A DNA stretch of 64,000 nt. Source: Aquirufa beregesia (GTDB taxonomy: Bacteria > Bacteroidota > Bacteroidia > Cytophagales > Spirosomataceae). The position numbers and the translations under genes are program-made. The DNA lies in the NCBI RefSeq assembly GCF_011090385.1, contig NZ_SEWW01000004.1, positions 1 to 64,000 of the forward strand. Reading direction: 5' to 3'. Under the pieces are notes generated by a model. That model was given only the letters and a program-made list of their open reading frames with translations, ran no database searches and had not been told where the DNA came from. Below, one piece after another: positions 45,713-55,200 of the stretch (positions are counted from its first letter, which is position 1; every line of letters starts with the position of its first letter).

Positions 45713-47353
45713 ATGATGAAATATGTGATTTTTTTCTTGCTGCTATTGGGATTGCTGGACATTCAGGCTCAAAAATTACCTGAAAACTTGGGTTCAGCGA
45801 TTAATTCCGACTATTCTGAATTGAATCCTGTCATGGCACCAGATGGAAAGACCTTATATTTTGGAAGGAAAAATCACCCATCAAATAAGTATGGAACTAC
45901 AGGCTCAGAGACGGTAGCGGGTTCACAGGATATTTGGTATAGTGAGCGAATTGGGGATGTATGGAGTACTGCCAAAAGAATGCCAGATGTTTTAAATCGG
46001 GATCAATACAATACGATTTTATCGATTTCCCCTGATGGACAAACCATCTTATTGAAAGGAGCCTATGTCCAAGGAGTCTATGAAACACGGGGTTTTTCTA
46101 TGTCGAAAAAGACGATGAATTCATGGTCCATTCCGGAGAAATTAGATATTCCGGATTACGAAAAATTGAGTCGAGGAAAGAATGAATATGCTTACTTGAC
46201 TATGGATGGCAAGGCGCTGTTGCTAGCTTTTTCAGAGAAAAAGAATTCTGATCGAGATGATTTATATGTCAGCTTTTTGAATGACGGCAAATGGACCGAA
46301 CCCAAGAATTTAGGGAAAACCATCAATACGGATTATTCTGAAACAACCCCATTTTTGGCAGCTGATGGTAGGACACTTTACTTTTCTTCCGATAGACAGG
46401 GGGGGCAAGGAAGTCAGGATATATACATGTCCAAGCGCTTGGATAATAGCTGGACTAATTGGCGGACACCTATCAATTTAGGTGGCCCAATTAATACGGA
46501 AGAATACGATGCCTATTATAGCTTATCGGCCAAAGGCGATTATGCCTATTTTTTGTCGTCCAAAAGTTCTTTGGGAAAGAAGGATATATTTCGAATTGTG
46601 ATAGAAGCTGAACCAGAGATGCCCACTCCTGCCAAGCCTGCTGAGCCTAAGGTGGAAGAAAAACCCGTATTAGCTCAACAAGATGTGAAAGGTAGCCCGA
46701 GGTCGGTTTCTAGTGAGCAGTCGGAAGCTGTAGTATTGGTTTCTGGCCGAGTTTTGGACCCACAAACGGGTAAGGTGCCTGATGAGACAAATATCAGCTA
46801 TGAGGACTTAAAAACAGGCAAAACCATAGGTATCGCTAAACCTGATCCCAAAACAGGTTTGTATAAGCTAGTTTTACCTTATGGTGTTAATTACGGAATT
46901 ACTGCGAAGGCCAAAGGCTTTTTGCCAAGTTCAATCAACATCGATTTAAGTAAATTAAGAGGACGGTATTTGGAATTGGATGAGCGCGATTTAGTGATGG
47001 CCCCTATTGCCAAAGGATCTAGTATGACCATTAATAACGTATTCTTTGAAACGGGTAAAGCGACTTTAACTGCTGAATCAGACCCAGAGTTGAAGCGCAT
47101 TGTTCAAGTGATGCAAGAAAATGCCACCCTGCAAATTGAAATATCGGGACATACAGATAATACGGGTTCCGATGAGTTAAATAATAAGTTATCCCAAGAT
47201 CGTGCTGACGCGGTTAAAAATTATCTAATGAACCAAGGCGTTAAGTCGGACCGAATAAGAACCAAGGGCTATGGTAAAACGAAGCCTAAGGCGGATAATT
47301 CAACAGAAGAAGGCCGACAATTGAATCGCCGAGTGGAATTTGCCATCTTGTAA
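45713..47353 (+). CDS. outer-membrane PD40/OmpA-family protein
   Basis: About 546 residues. The start is at the MMKYVIFFLLLLGLLDIQAQ signal peptide, because the earlier start at 45656 overlaps the LOG gene. Several WD40-like PD40 strands follow (LNPVMAPDGKTLYFGRK, ILSISPDGQTILLKG, TPFLAADGRTLYFSSDRQGGQGSQDIY). Then come a carboxypeptidase-regulatory-like domain (VSGRVLDPQTGKV) and an OmpA C-terminal domain with peptidoglycan-binding ISGHTDNTGSDELNNKLSQDRADAVK. It ties the outer membrane to the cell wall, and its stop abuts a converging gene. Confidence 0.9.
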   Translation: MMKYVIFFLLLLGLLDIQAQKLPENLGSAINSDYSELNPVMAPDGKTLYFGRKNHPSNKYGTTGSETVAGSQDIWYSERIGDVWSTAKRMPDVLNRDQYNTILSISPDGQTILLKGAYVQGVYETRGFSMSKKTMNSWSIPEKLDIPDYEKLSRGKNEYAYLTMDGKALLLAFSEKKNSDRDDLYVSFLNDGKWTEPKNLGKTINTDYSETTPFLAADGRTLYFSSDRQGGQGSQDIYMSKRLDNSWTNWRTPINLGGPINTEEYDAYYSLSAKGDYAYFLSSKSSLGKKDIFRIVIEAEPEMPTPAKPAEPKVEEKPVLAQQDVKGSPRSVSSEQSEAVVLVSGRVLDPQTGKVPDETNISYEDLKTGKTIGIAKPDPKTGLYKLVLPYGVNYGITAKAKGFLPSSINIDLSKLRGRYLELDERDLVMAPIAKGSSMTINNVFFETGKATLTAESDPELKRIVQVMQENATLQIEISGHTDNTGSDELNNKLSQDRADAVKNYLMNQGVKSDRIRTKGYGKTKPKADNSTEEGRQLNRRVEFAIL

Positions 47354-47647
47354 TTAAGGTTGCTGGCGGATTTCGGGGATTTGCTCTTTCATGATAACTT
47401 TCATCTCATTTTGATGGGCTTTTACAGCTTGGACGGTAGTTGTATATCCTATAGCCGAGAAGCTTATTGTACTCAATACAGAAGCGTTGTTGATGGTAAA
47501 GTGACCTTCGGTATCGCTGAAGGCCTTGCTGTGATTCATTTTAATCCTAACTCCATGAAGAGGATTCCCTCTCTGATCCATGATTTGCCCATGAATAGTT
47601 TGGGGTGCCGTGAATGGAAGTAAAATCAAGTATAAAAAGGCTAACAT
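47354..47647 (-). CDS. small secreted carboxypeptidase-regulatory-like domain protein
   Basis: 97 residues: a signal-like N-terminus (to about residue 14) followed by a single CarboxypepD_reg-like beta-sandwich (IHGQIMDQRGNPLHGVRIKM, SDTEGHFTINN, ISFSAIGYTTT). This domain normally forms the start of SusC-type receptors; here it stands alone with nothing after it. The stop abuts the converging OmpA gene stop. Function unknown; truncation of a larger ancestor is possible. Confidence 0.65.
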   Translation of the reverse strand: MLAFLYLILLPFTAPQTIHGQIMDQRGNPLHGVRIKMNHSKAFSDTEGHFTINNASVLSTISFSAIGYTTTVQAVKAHQNEMKVIMKEQIPEIRQQP

Positions 47648-47746
47648 TTATCGGGTCTTTGGGCATGTTACATGCACAAAGGACAGACAATCATATTACC
47701 TAATTGTTAGGGAATTGCTATGAAATGATTAATTAGCATTTGCTAC

Positions 47747-48748
47747 TTAGATTTGAACTTTATCGATGAAGTTCACCACCTTCTGAAAAGGTAGACTTAG
47801 GTATTTTCTAACGCGTAAAAAACGTTTTCTAGGTTTCAGTTCAGGGGTTTTGATGTAAAAACAGGGAAATTTTTTGTACATCTCATGACCGTTTTTAATT
47901 AAAATTTGGGCGTACTGGTCAAAAATAGTGGCTACATCGGGCTTTTCCTGGAAAGTATACCGATTCTGGTACTTGGAAATTTCTGTTGGGTTTTCAGGAT
48001 GATAACCCGAGAAATGGAAAAAGATGAGGAGCACCGCGTCATTGACAGTGTATGGAATATTTTCCCCAGTCAAGGTTCTTTCATGCAGGTTCCAGTAGGC
48101 CATATTTAGGCCCAAATGTCGACTAATGTATACATCGTCAAAGTAAACCGGGGCAAAATTTACCCACAATTGATCCACAAACATTCCATTGGCTAAATCA
48201 ATGTAGCATTGATCGCGGAGGCGCTCTTTCCACCAACCAAGGAATTCAAGAGTGTTAGGACTACGTTTGGTTCCCAGGAACCCTAAGTTAAAAATACCGG
48301 TGTTTAACAAATCCGTTTCTTGCGGACGAGAGGTATCTGGGTATGGGCTTAGAATGTGTGGAGTTAGAACTAAACTATGGTTTTTTAAAGGTGTTTCAAT
48401 GTCACTAAGTGCTTGAAAAACCAAAATATCCGGATCAAAGTAATGTACCATTTCAGCTTCCGGATAGGTATTGTACACATATTCCATGAAAAATGGCTTC
48501 ACGGCCGTGTTTAATTCGGTGATATTGTATTTATCACAAAGCTCATCCAGATCCTCGATTCCAATGCTATGTAATTCAATCAAAGGATAGTTAGGCAATT
48601 GGGATTTATCAATGCTGGATTGATCCAAACGGTCCACCAAACCTATTAAAAAGGTATAGTCCGGATTATGCTGTAAAAGAGAGTCTCCCAATGATTTAGC
48701 TTGCGCTAAATAATTAATGGAGCAAATGGTAAGGACAATTTTTTGCAT
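47747..48748 (-). CDS. glycosyltransferase-like protein (GT-A fold)
   Basis: 333 residues. MQKIVLTICSINYLAQAKSLGDSL begins like a GT8-type protein. The YFDPDILVF segment is a probable DxD metal/nucleotide-sugar motif, followed by GIFNLGFLG and later aromatic-rich strands. The donor and acceptor are unknown. It stands alone; the upstream gap holds the 33-bp palindrome. Confidence 0.65.
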   Translation of the reverse strand: MQKIVLTICSINYLAQAKSLGDSLLQHNPDYTFLIGLVDRLDQSSIDKSQLPNYPLIELHSIGIEDLDELCDKYNITELNTAVKPFFMEYVYNTYPEAEMVHYFDPDILVFQALSDIETPLKNHSLVLTPHILSPYPDTSRPQETDLLNTGIFNLGFLGTKRSPNTLEFLGWWKERLRDQCYIDLANGMFVDQLWVNFAPVYFDDVYISRHLGLNMAYWNLHERTLTGENIPYTVNDAVLLIFFHFSGYHPENPTEISKYQNRYTFQEKPDVATIFDQYAQILIKNGHEMYKKFPCFYIKTPELKPRKRFLRVRKYLSLPFQKVVNFIDKVQI

Positions 48749-48760
48749 GGTATAAATCCA

Positions 48761-48793
48761 AGATTTGTCAACTTTTTAAAAGTTGACAAATCT
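48761..48793. repeat. 33-bp perfect palindrome, family B copy 1
   Basis: Arms AGATTTGTCAACTTTT and AAAAGTTGACAAATCT surround a single T. The copy at 61549-61581 is identical over all 33 bases. Further GACAAAT/GACAATT pieces follow to about 48839. It fills the gap between two minus-strand genes. Confidence 0.88.
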
Positions 48794-48839
48794 AAGTTGA
48801 CAAATCAAATCTACGGCGACAATTCGAGCTTGACAAATC

Positions 48840-50105
48840 TTAACGCAGCAAACTGCTATAAATGATGTTTTCTACTTTTCTGCTATAATCCCCATGTGAG
48901 TTAGGGCTATGCTGGGTCATAATTAAACAGATCATATTTTCTTTGGGATCAGCCCAATAAGTGGTTCCATAATAACCACCCCAGTTAAATGAGCCTTTAT
49001 TTCTGCCATGTAAATGACTGGATCTTTCTGATGTAATGGAAAAGCCCAGACCAAAATTATCGGCTCCTTCTTTGATAAAGTCTAATTGTGGACTAGTCAT
49101 GAGTTCCACAGTTCTCCTTCCTAAAATCTGTTTTCCATTGTATTTCCCTCCATTGAGTAGCATTTGTAAGAATATGGCATAGTCGAATGCCGTAGAGGAA
49201 AGCCCTGCCCCCCCAGAGAAATAAGATTTTTTATCTAGGGGATAATTGGGGTTGATATTCCGAAAAGTAGGAGCCCAGGCAATGATGTTTTTCTGTGCAT
49301 CTTCAGTATAAACACCAGGAAGTCTACTGGCTTTTTCAGCCGGGACATTGAAATAGGTATCCTTCATTCCCAGCGGATCGAAGATGTTTTTTTGAAGGTA
49401 TTCTTCTAGATTTTGTCCACTGATTACTTCAATCAGGCAACCTAATAAATCGGTATTTAGGCCATAGGTAAATTTTTCCCCAGGCTGATGTTCCAAAGGC
49501 AATTTGCCTAAGATTTTCATTTTTTCGAGCAAATTGGCTTGAAAGGTTCCAAGGCCTGATGGAACACCTGCTTTGGCATAAATAGCTTTCATGCGATCAG
49601 AACCGATATCAGCATAACCGAGACCTGAGCTGTGAGTTAGTAAATCACGAAAGGTAATTTCTCTTTTGGCATTTATGAAGGTGAAGCTAGTATCGGCAGG
49701 ATTATAATCTTGGATGACTTTTGGTTTCTTGAATTCTGGGATAAAATCTCCGATGGATTGGTCTAGGCTGAATTTCCCTTTTTCGTACAGTTGCATGATG
49801 CCTGCGCTAGTGATGCCTTTGGTTTGACTCATGATGCGGAAAATGGCATCGGCGGGCATGGGCTTTTTAGAGGCCAAGTCGGCATAACCGTGACCTTTAT
49901 AATGAATGACTTGGTTATCTTTGATCACGATGGTAACAGCACCTGTTAACCAATTTTTATCTACATACTGTTTCAATACGGTGTCCACATAGGCCAATCG
50001 TTGATTGTCAATACTTGGATGAGGCTTACTGATGGGAGAAAGAACTTGGCCGTAGTGGCTAAAACTGATACAAAATAGCAGCAGGAAGAGGAAACTTTTT
50101 TTCAT
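48840..50105 (-). CDS. exported serine hydrolase (beta-lactamase/transpeptidase-like)
   Basis: 421 residues with a signal peptide (1-20). SxxK motif: IFRIMSQTKGITSAG. A tyrosine motif FTYGLNTDLLG and a closing GGYYGTTYWADP match the class C serine hydrolase fold. It may be an esterase, D-amino peptidase or transpeptidase; true beta-lactamase action is uncertain. Three TTGTCATT direct repeats lie 90-140 bases upstream. Confidence 0.87.
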   Translation of the reverse strand: MKKSFLFLLLFCISFSHYGQVLSPISKPHPSIDNQRLAYVDTVLKQYVDKNWLTGAVTIVIKDNQVIHYKGHGYADLASKKPMPADAIFRIMSQTKGITSAGIMQLYEKGKFSLDQSIGDFIPEFKKPKVIQDYNPADTSFTFINAKREITFRDLLTHSSGLGYADIGSDRMKAIYAKAGVPSGLGTFQANLLEKMKILGKLPLEHQPGEKFTYGLNTDLLGCLIEVISGQNLEEYLQKNIFDPLGMKDTYFNVPAEKASRLPGVYTEDAQKNIIAWAPTFRNINPNYPLDKKSYFSGGAGLSSTAFDYAIFLQMLLNGGKYNGKQILGRRTVELMTSPQLDFIKEGADNFGLGFSITSERSSHLHGRNKGSFNWGGYYGTTYWADPKENMICLIMTQHSPNSHGDYSRKVENIIYSSLLR

Positions 50106-50193
50106 GGGGTAATTGGTTCTTTGAATTTAACCCAAGATAAAAGGAATTCTGGAAGAAAAATAATGGATTGAATTTGTGAGGGAAATGAGTGTT

Positions 50194-50245
50194 TTGTCAT
50201 TAGAAGAGGGTGGATTTTGTCATTTCTGCTAAAAACCTTGTCATT
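50194..50245. promoter_or_regulatory. three TTGTCATT direct repeats upstream of the serine hydrolase gene
   Basis: TTGTCATT occurs at 50194-50201, 50217-50224 and 50238-50245, 23 and 21 bases apart, about two helical turns each. Spaced direct repeats suit a dimeric or LytTR-like regulator. The gene on the minus strand starts at 50105. Confidence 0.35.
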
Positions 50246-50269
50246 ACCTCTAATTTCGACTCATTAAAA

Positions 50270-50304
50270 AGCCGTAACTCGCATTGTTTCAGCAAGTTAC
50301 GGCT
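50270..50304 (-). terminator. terminator of the tRNA operon
   Basis: AGCCGTAACT (50270-50279) pairs with AGTTACGGCT (50295-50304). The plus-strand A-run before it is a T-run on the minus strand, the direction of the tRNAs. Confidence 0.75.
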
Positions 50305-50306
50305 AG

Positions 50307-50392
50307 TACCTGGGATGGGAATCGAACCCACACGAGCGTTACGGCTCACAGGATTTTAAGTCCTGCGTGTCTACCAGTTCCACCACCCAGGC
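50307..50392 (-). tRNA. tRNA-Leu (anticodon TAA)
   Basis: 86-nt class II tRNA on the minus strand: acceptor GCCTGGG with CCCAGGT, D-arm, anticodon TAA in ACTTAAAAT, long variable arm, T-arm with TTCGATTC. No encoded CCA. The terminator follows directly. Confidence 0.95.
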
Positions 50393-50408
50393 GGCCCTGT
50401 AAAACTCA

Positions 50409-50427
50409 AAAGCACCGTGGGGTGCTT
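50409..50427 (-). terminator. hairpin between the two tRNA genes
   Basis: AAGCACC and GGTGCTT pair around a short loop; on the minus strand a T-run follows. It may attenuate transcription or mark a processing site between tRNA-Gly and tRNA-Leu. Confidence 0.4.
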
Positions 50428-50435
50428 CCAAGTGG

Positions 50436-50508
50436 AGCGAAAGACGGGGTTCGAACCCGCGACCTCGACCTTGGCAAGGTCGCGCTCTACCAGCTGAGCT
50501 ACTTTCGC
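50436..50508 (-). tRNA. tRNA-Gly (anticodon GCC)
   Basis: 73-nt cloverleaf on the minus strand: acceptor GCGAAAG with CTTTCGC, anticodon GCC in the loop TTGCCAA closed by a CGACC/GGTCG stem, T-arm GCGGGTTCGAACCCCGT region, discriminator T. No encoded CCA. Confidence 0.96.
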
Positions 50509-50520
50509 ATTTTCGTGGGG

Positions 50521-50551
50521 CAAAATTAAGAACCTTTGCTTATTTATGCAA
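50521..50551 (-). promoter_or_regulatory. promoter of the tRNA-Gly/tRNA-Leu operon
   Basis: The minus strand has TTG (50551-50549), a 20-base spacer, then TAATTTTG (50528-50521), ending 12 bases before the tRNA-Gly 5' end. Confidence 0.6.
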
Positions 50552-50582
50552 GAGGAAACGTAAATTTCCCTTAAATATTCTA

Positions 50583-50590
50583 TAATTTTG
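50583..50590 (+). promoter_or_regulatory. Bacteroidota -7 promoter element for the Lrp/AsnC gene
   Basis: TAATTTTG matches TAnnTTTG, 16 bases before the start codon; no TTG at the usual distance. Confidence 0.4.
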
Positions 50591-50606
50591 TTTTTTCTAA
50601 CATTCC

Positions 50607-51077
50607 ATGAACATCACAAAACTAGATCAAACCGATCACAAACTGCTGGAAATTTTGCAACAAAATGCCAAAATTACCAACGCCCAATTGTCGAAGGAAA
50701 TAGGCCTTTCTCCTGCTCCCACCTTGGAACGTGTCAAGAAATTAGAGAGTCTTGGAATCATCCAAAGTTACCATGCTCAAGTAGACCGTGATAAAGTAGG
50801 TTTAGGTGTAACTACTTTTGTTACAGTGACTTTAACGGGGCATAAGAAGCAAGTGACGGAGTCATTTGTTCATCAAATCAATCAAATACCTGAGGTGATT
50901 GAATGCCATCACGTGACGGGTGCAGGCGATTTTATGTTGAAGATTATCTCCAAAGATATCTCCACCTATCAGAAATTGATGTTGGAAAAAATCAACGAAA
51001 TCGAAGAGGTATCAGCCACTTCTACCATGGTGATTTTATCGACTTTCAAAGAATCAAAAGTTTTACCAATTCCTTGA
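50607..51077 (+). CDS. Lrp/AsnC-family transcriptional regulator
   Basis: 156 residues. N-terminal HTH: LDQTDHKLLEILQQNAKITNAQLSKEIGLSPAPTLERVKKLESLGII. C-terminal RAM ligand domain: TFVTVTLTGHKKQ, IPEVIECHHVTGAGDFMLKI. It senses amino acids or related metabolites; the target is unknown. It ends one base before the convergent tgt gene ends. Confidence 0.93.
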   Translation: MNITKLDQTDHKLLEILQQNAKITNAQLSKEIGLSPAPTLERVKKLESLGIIQSYHAQVDRDKVGLGVTTFVTVTLTGHKKQVTESFVHQINQIPEVIECHHVTGAGDFMLKIISKDISTYQKLMLEKINEIEEVSATSTMVILSTFKESKVLPIP

Positions 51078-52211
51078 TTATAGCCGCTGCATCAGCTGCG
51101 GAATCATGCGATTCTTCCAAGAAGTGAAACTTCCTTGAACGATTTCTTTGCGAGCTTCACCTACTAACCAGAGGTAAAAGCGCAGATTACAAACGCTGGC
51201 GATCATGGCACCTAGCATCTCTTCACAGCGAATCAAATGCCGAACGTAGGCTTTGCTGTATTGGCCATGGACCGTGTCAGCAAAAGCTGGATCTATCACA
51301 GAAAAGTCGGACTTCCACTTTTCATTTTTGATGTTGATGATGCCTTGTGTCGTAAAAATCATACCGTTTCTGGCATTACGAGTAGGCATTACACAGTCAA
51401 ACATATCAATTCCTAAGGCGATTCCTTCTAAAATATTAGCTGGCGTCCCCACTCCCATCAAATAGCGGGGCTTGTCTTTGGGTAGAATATCGGTTACCTC
51501 ATCCGCCATTTCATACATATCTTCCACTGGTTCACCTACGGATAGGCCACCAATGGCGTTTCCAAATGCACCCTTCTCCGCAATGTATTCAGCAGAAATT
51601 TTACGTAAATCTTTATATACACTGCCCTGAACGATAGGAAACAAGGCCTGATTGTGCCCATATTTTGGTTCTGTGGCCTCGAATCTGTTGATACAGCGAT
51701 CTAGCCAGCGGTGGGTCATTTCCATGGATTTGCGGGCATATTCGTAGGTACATGGATATGGAGTACATTCGTCAAAGGCCATCATGATGTCGGCTCCAAT
51801 GGTTCTTTGAATGTCCATGACGGATTCCGGACTAAAAAAATGCGTACTGCCGTCGATGTGCGACTTAAATTTGACTCCTTCCTCTACGATTTTTCTTCCT
51901 GTACCTGCCAAAGAATAAACTTGATATCCCCCTGAATCTGTTAAGATAGGGCCATTCCAAGAATTAAATTTGTGTAATCCTCCTGCGGCTTCTATCACGT
52001 CTAAGCCCGGTCTTAGGTAAAGATGATAGGTATTGCCTAAGATTATTTGTGCTTTTATTGGGTCTGTTAATTCGGAAATATGAACACCTTTTACGGTACC
52101 CGCTGTGCCAACAGGCATGAAAATGGGGGTTTGAATAGTACCGTGGTCGGTACTTAAACTACCGGCTCTAGCCTTGGAATGGGCATCTGTGGATTGAATC
52201 TCAAATTTCAT
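51078..52211 (-). CDS. tgt: queuine tRNA-ribosyltransferase (tRNA-guanine transglycosylase)
   Basis: About 377 residues from the Met of MKFEIQSTDAHSKARAG. A longer frame to 52337 is rejected because a -7 element and a terminator lie inside it. Signatures: LILTDSGGYQVYSLAG-like LTDSGGYQ, FPIVQGSVYKDLR, GGLSVGEPVEDMYE. It swaps guanine 34 for a queuosine precursor in tRNA. The usual zinc ligands (CxCxxC and His) are not visible near the C-terminus: the segment reads DPAFADTVHGQYSKAYVRH, then SVCNLRFYL. Confidence 0.92.
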   Translation of the reverse strand: MKFEIQSTDAHSKARAGSLSTDHGTIQTPIFMPVGTAGTVKGVHISELTDPIKAQIILGNTYHLYLRPGLDVIEAAGGLHKFNSWNGPILTDSGGYQVYSLAGTGRKIVEEGVKFKSHIDGSTHFFSPESVMDIQRTIGADIMMAFDECTPYPCTYEYARKSMEMTHRWLDRCINRFEATEPKYGHNQALFPIVQGSVYKDLRKISAEYIAEKGAFGNAIGGLSVGEPVEDMYEMADEVTDILPKDKPRYLMGVGTPANILEGIALGIDMFDCVMPTRNARNGMIFTTQGIINIKNEKWKSDFSVIDPAFADTVHGQYSKAYVRHLIRCEEMLGAMIASVCNLRFYLWLVGEARKEIVQGSFTSWKNRMIPQLMQRL

Positions 52212-52215
52212 GCCA

Positions 52216-52223
52216 CAAAGGTA
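52216..52223 (-). promoter_or_regulatory. Bacteroidota -7 promoter element for tgt
   Basis: The minus strand reads TACCTTTG, only 4 bases before the ATG. Transcription would begin at or next to the start codon, so the message may be leaderless. It decides the start choice. Confidence 0.55.
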
Positions 52224-52234
52224 GGGAAAAAATA

Positions 52235-52264
52235 AAGCGGTACATGAGTTCACATGCACCGCTT
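52235..52264 (-). terminator. terminator after the ThuA/PVC-type gene
   Basis: AAGCGGT-CATG pairs with CATG-ACCGCTT around a 6-base loop, with one A-C mismatch. On the minus strand a run TTTATTTTTT follows. It separates this gene from tgt. Confidence 0.75.
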
Positions 52265-52282
52265 CTTTTATTTGATTTTGTA

Positions 52283-55200
52283 TTATTCTACTTTCATGAC
52301 CCCATTCATGATTCTCCAGTGACCTGGGAATGTACATAAATAAGGGTAATTGCCTTTGGTATTTGGTGCTTTGAAAACCAATTTAGCTCTTCCATCTGGA
52401 TCTACTAAAGCGGTATAAGCAATAATTTCAGGAATATTCGGAATATAATTCTTTTGAGCTCCATCGGCTGCGGTAATCATCTTGTCGGCCGCTAAACCTA
52501 TTTTCTCTTGACTTCCCATTTGGCCAATCACAAAATTGTGCTGCATGGCGTCAATGTTTTCAAAGATGATTTCCACATTGGCACCTGCTGGCACACTAAA
52601 TTCACGAATGTCAAATTGCATCGCTTCTTTCACCGTTTTGATGACTTTTCTAACCACATTGGCTGAGCCGGTGTTGGTAGCCACTTCTATTTTCCAAGTA
52701 GTAGCTAAACGTTCGTAGTAATCAAAATCGCTTGGACGAATAGAAGCTCCTATTTTTTTGAAATAAGCCAAATTGTCGGCAGATAATTTCGGCTCTTTAC
52801 GGGCATTCCATGTAGCAGAAGCGCCTTTCAAAGCTGCACCAAAAGCAGGTGATTCAATAATCTCGATACTCTTTAACGCATTCACTAATTCATCTCCTGA
52901 CCAAGTAGATGCGCCTCCACGGAAAACTTTTTCCATCATGTAGACATTCAATGAGCTTGGTCCACTGACTTCCAGTGCCTTGCGGTAGGTATTGTTGTTA
53001 CGAACGCTTTCTGGCAATGCTCCCGTTTTGTCAATTTGAATTTCCATGCTGTAAGAGCCTGCCATATCGGCACTCCAACCAAAATTACCTGTCCAAGGAC
53101 CATTGGTGTTTTTAGTAACAGAAACCGTTTCTCCAGGAGCTACTCCATCCGTAAAGGTGAATGATTCCATATCGATCCGGCGCCCCATCCCTTCAATCTT
53201 CAAAAATACAGGTAAAACCTTTCCTTTTTCTAAAGCCAGATCTCCCTTGTTTTTGATACGGATAACAAAAGAACTGTTCTCTCTTAACTTGAATTGGCCT
53301 CCTTTGATTTGGACCTCAGCAACCACTAAATCTAGTCCTTTGCTTGTTCCATCTATATTCGGATTATTCAACTCCTTCCCAACCTTCTCTGCGGTTGCTA
53401 CGGGTTTTCTTTTACCTTCTGTCACAATAAAATCCTTCATTCTTTGTCCTCCTTTAGCCATCGTCCAAGCTGAATAGGCTTCCGGTAACCAACGGTCACG
53501 ATTGTTTTGTTCTTTCGCAATTTTCGCATCCATGGCTTTATTCAATTCTGCGCTTTCTGGCATTTCTATGCTGGCTAATACCGCATGTAAGGCCACCAAA
53601 GTATCCTTGTCGTTCAGTACATTTTTTTGAACTAATACTTTAGACCAAGCTTGTGTTCTTGGTAAAACCTGAACCGCATTTTTACGAACAGCGGCACTTG
53701 GGTGAATAAGTGCTTGGCTTAGCGCTGCTTTTACGCTAGGTAGTTCCAATGCCTGTAAACCTTCCAATGTTCTTAGGGCATGAATGGCACCTACATTTAA
53801 TCCCAGTTCGTCTACTTTTTTGTTGGCAATTAAGGTAAGTAAAGCAGGAACGATGTCTTTTTTACCTCGTTCTACTAACAATCTTTGAGCATGTAAACGC
53901 CAGAATAAATTGGAATTAGATAAGGCTTTTATGCAAGCGGATGGATCGTTGGTTGACAAGCTAATAGGCTGGTATGAAGGGGCTTGATTCCAACCTACAC
54001 GGTAGATCCGTCCGTGGGTATAATCGCGTAAATCTGTTTGATAGGCATTTCCAGTTCCATTCGCAAAGCCTTTGGGAACAGGATTATGTTGAATGATGAA
54101 ACTATACCAGTCAGCAATCCAAACGGCACCATCGGGTCCTACTTGAGCAAAAACAGGAGAAACCCATTCATCGGCTCCTGCCAATAAATTAAATGCTTCT
54201 TCATCATTAAAATCACTACCTGATTTCACCATGTTGTTTTGGTGAACCACGTGTCCTGTCGGTTCCGAAACGAAAGCGATTTTATTCCAATATTTTTTTG
54301 GAAAGGATCTTGCTGAATAGAAATTGTGACCTGCTGCAGCAGTAAACCCACCAAAAACGTCTACTTGACGTACTTTTTGGGTGATTGGTTTCATGTCTTT
54401 GTGCGTATCCGTGCTTTTACTTCCATTAAATGAATATGGTGCTTGCCAGATATTTTTGTGAGGGATAGGGATGTACCAACCATGTGAGTTATTGGCAGTA
54501 GATCCAAAGGCGTCTCCCGCTTCGTTGAAATCAAATCCCCAAGTATTGTTGGAGGTATTAGTCACATGTTCCATTTTAGAACCATCTGGTTTAAAGCGGA
54601 AAAAGGCATTTCCAAAATTCAGGGAATCGCTGCCTACTTTTCCTTTAAAGCCAGAGTAACCCACTGAGCCCCAAATCCAGTTATCAAAACCATAATGTAG
54701 GTTAGAAGGTCCCGCATGTGTATCACCTGTTCCAAAACCTGTGATTAATTCTTGCTTCACATCCGCTTTATCATCACCGTCCGTATCTTTTAAAAACAAG
54801 ATATGGGGTGCTTGTGAAACGATTAGACCACCATTGGCAAATACCATGCCGGTAGGGATGCTTAGACCTTCGGCAAATCGGGTAAATTTATCTGCCTTGC
54901 CGTCTTTGTTGGTGTCTTCACACATTAAAATATAATCACTACCACCTGAAGCTTTACGTTCATTCGGATAGTCTTTTGTAATCAAAACATATAAACGACC
55001 TTTCTCATCCCAGGCCATGGCAATGGGGTGCATGACATCTGGTTCTGCGGCAAAAACGGTTAAGTTAAAATCAACCGGAATTTGAATGTATTTAACGGAT
55101 TCTTCGGGGCTCAAAGGCAATTGCTGCAACTGTGGTCCTTGTCTTTTTTCGTAATTGGGTAAATTGGCTTCGCGATAAGACAATGGGGCCAATTTCAAGT

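Noticed and set aside
50284-50529. Open reading frame across the tRNA pair
   Set aside because: It overlaps two well-folded tRNA genes and has no family resemblance; its sequence is explained by tRNA antisense.
52212-52337. Longer start for tgt
   Set aside because: It would overlap the ThuA/PVC gene and cross a terminator and the promoter element; the inner Met gives the usual family start.
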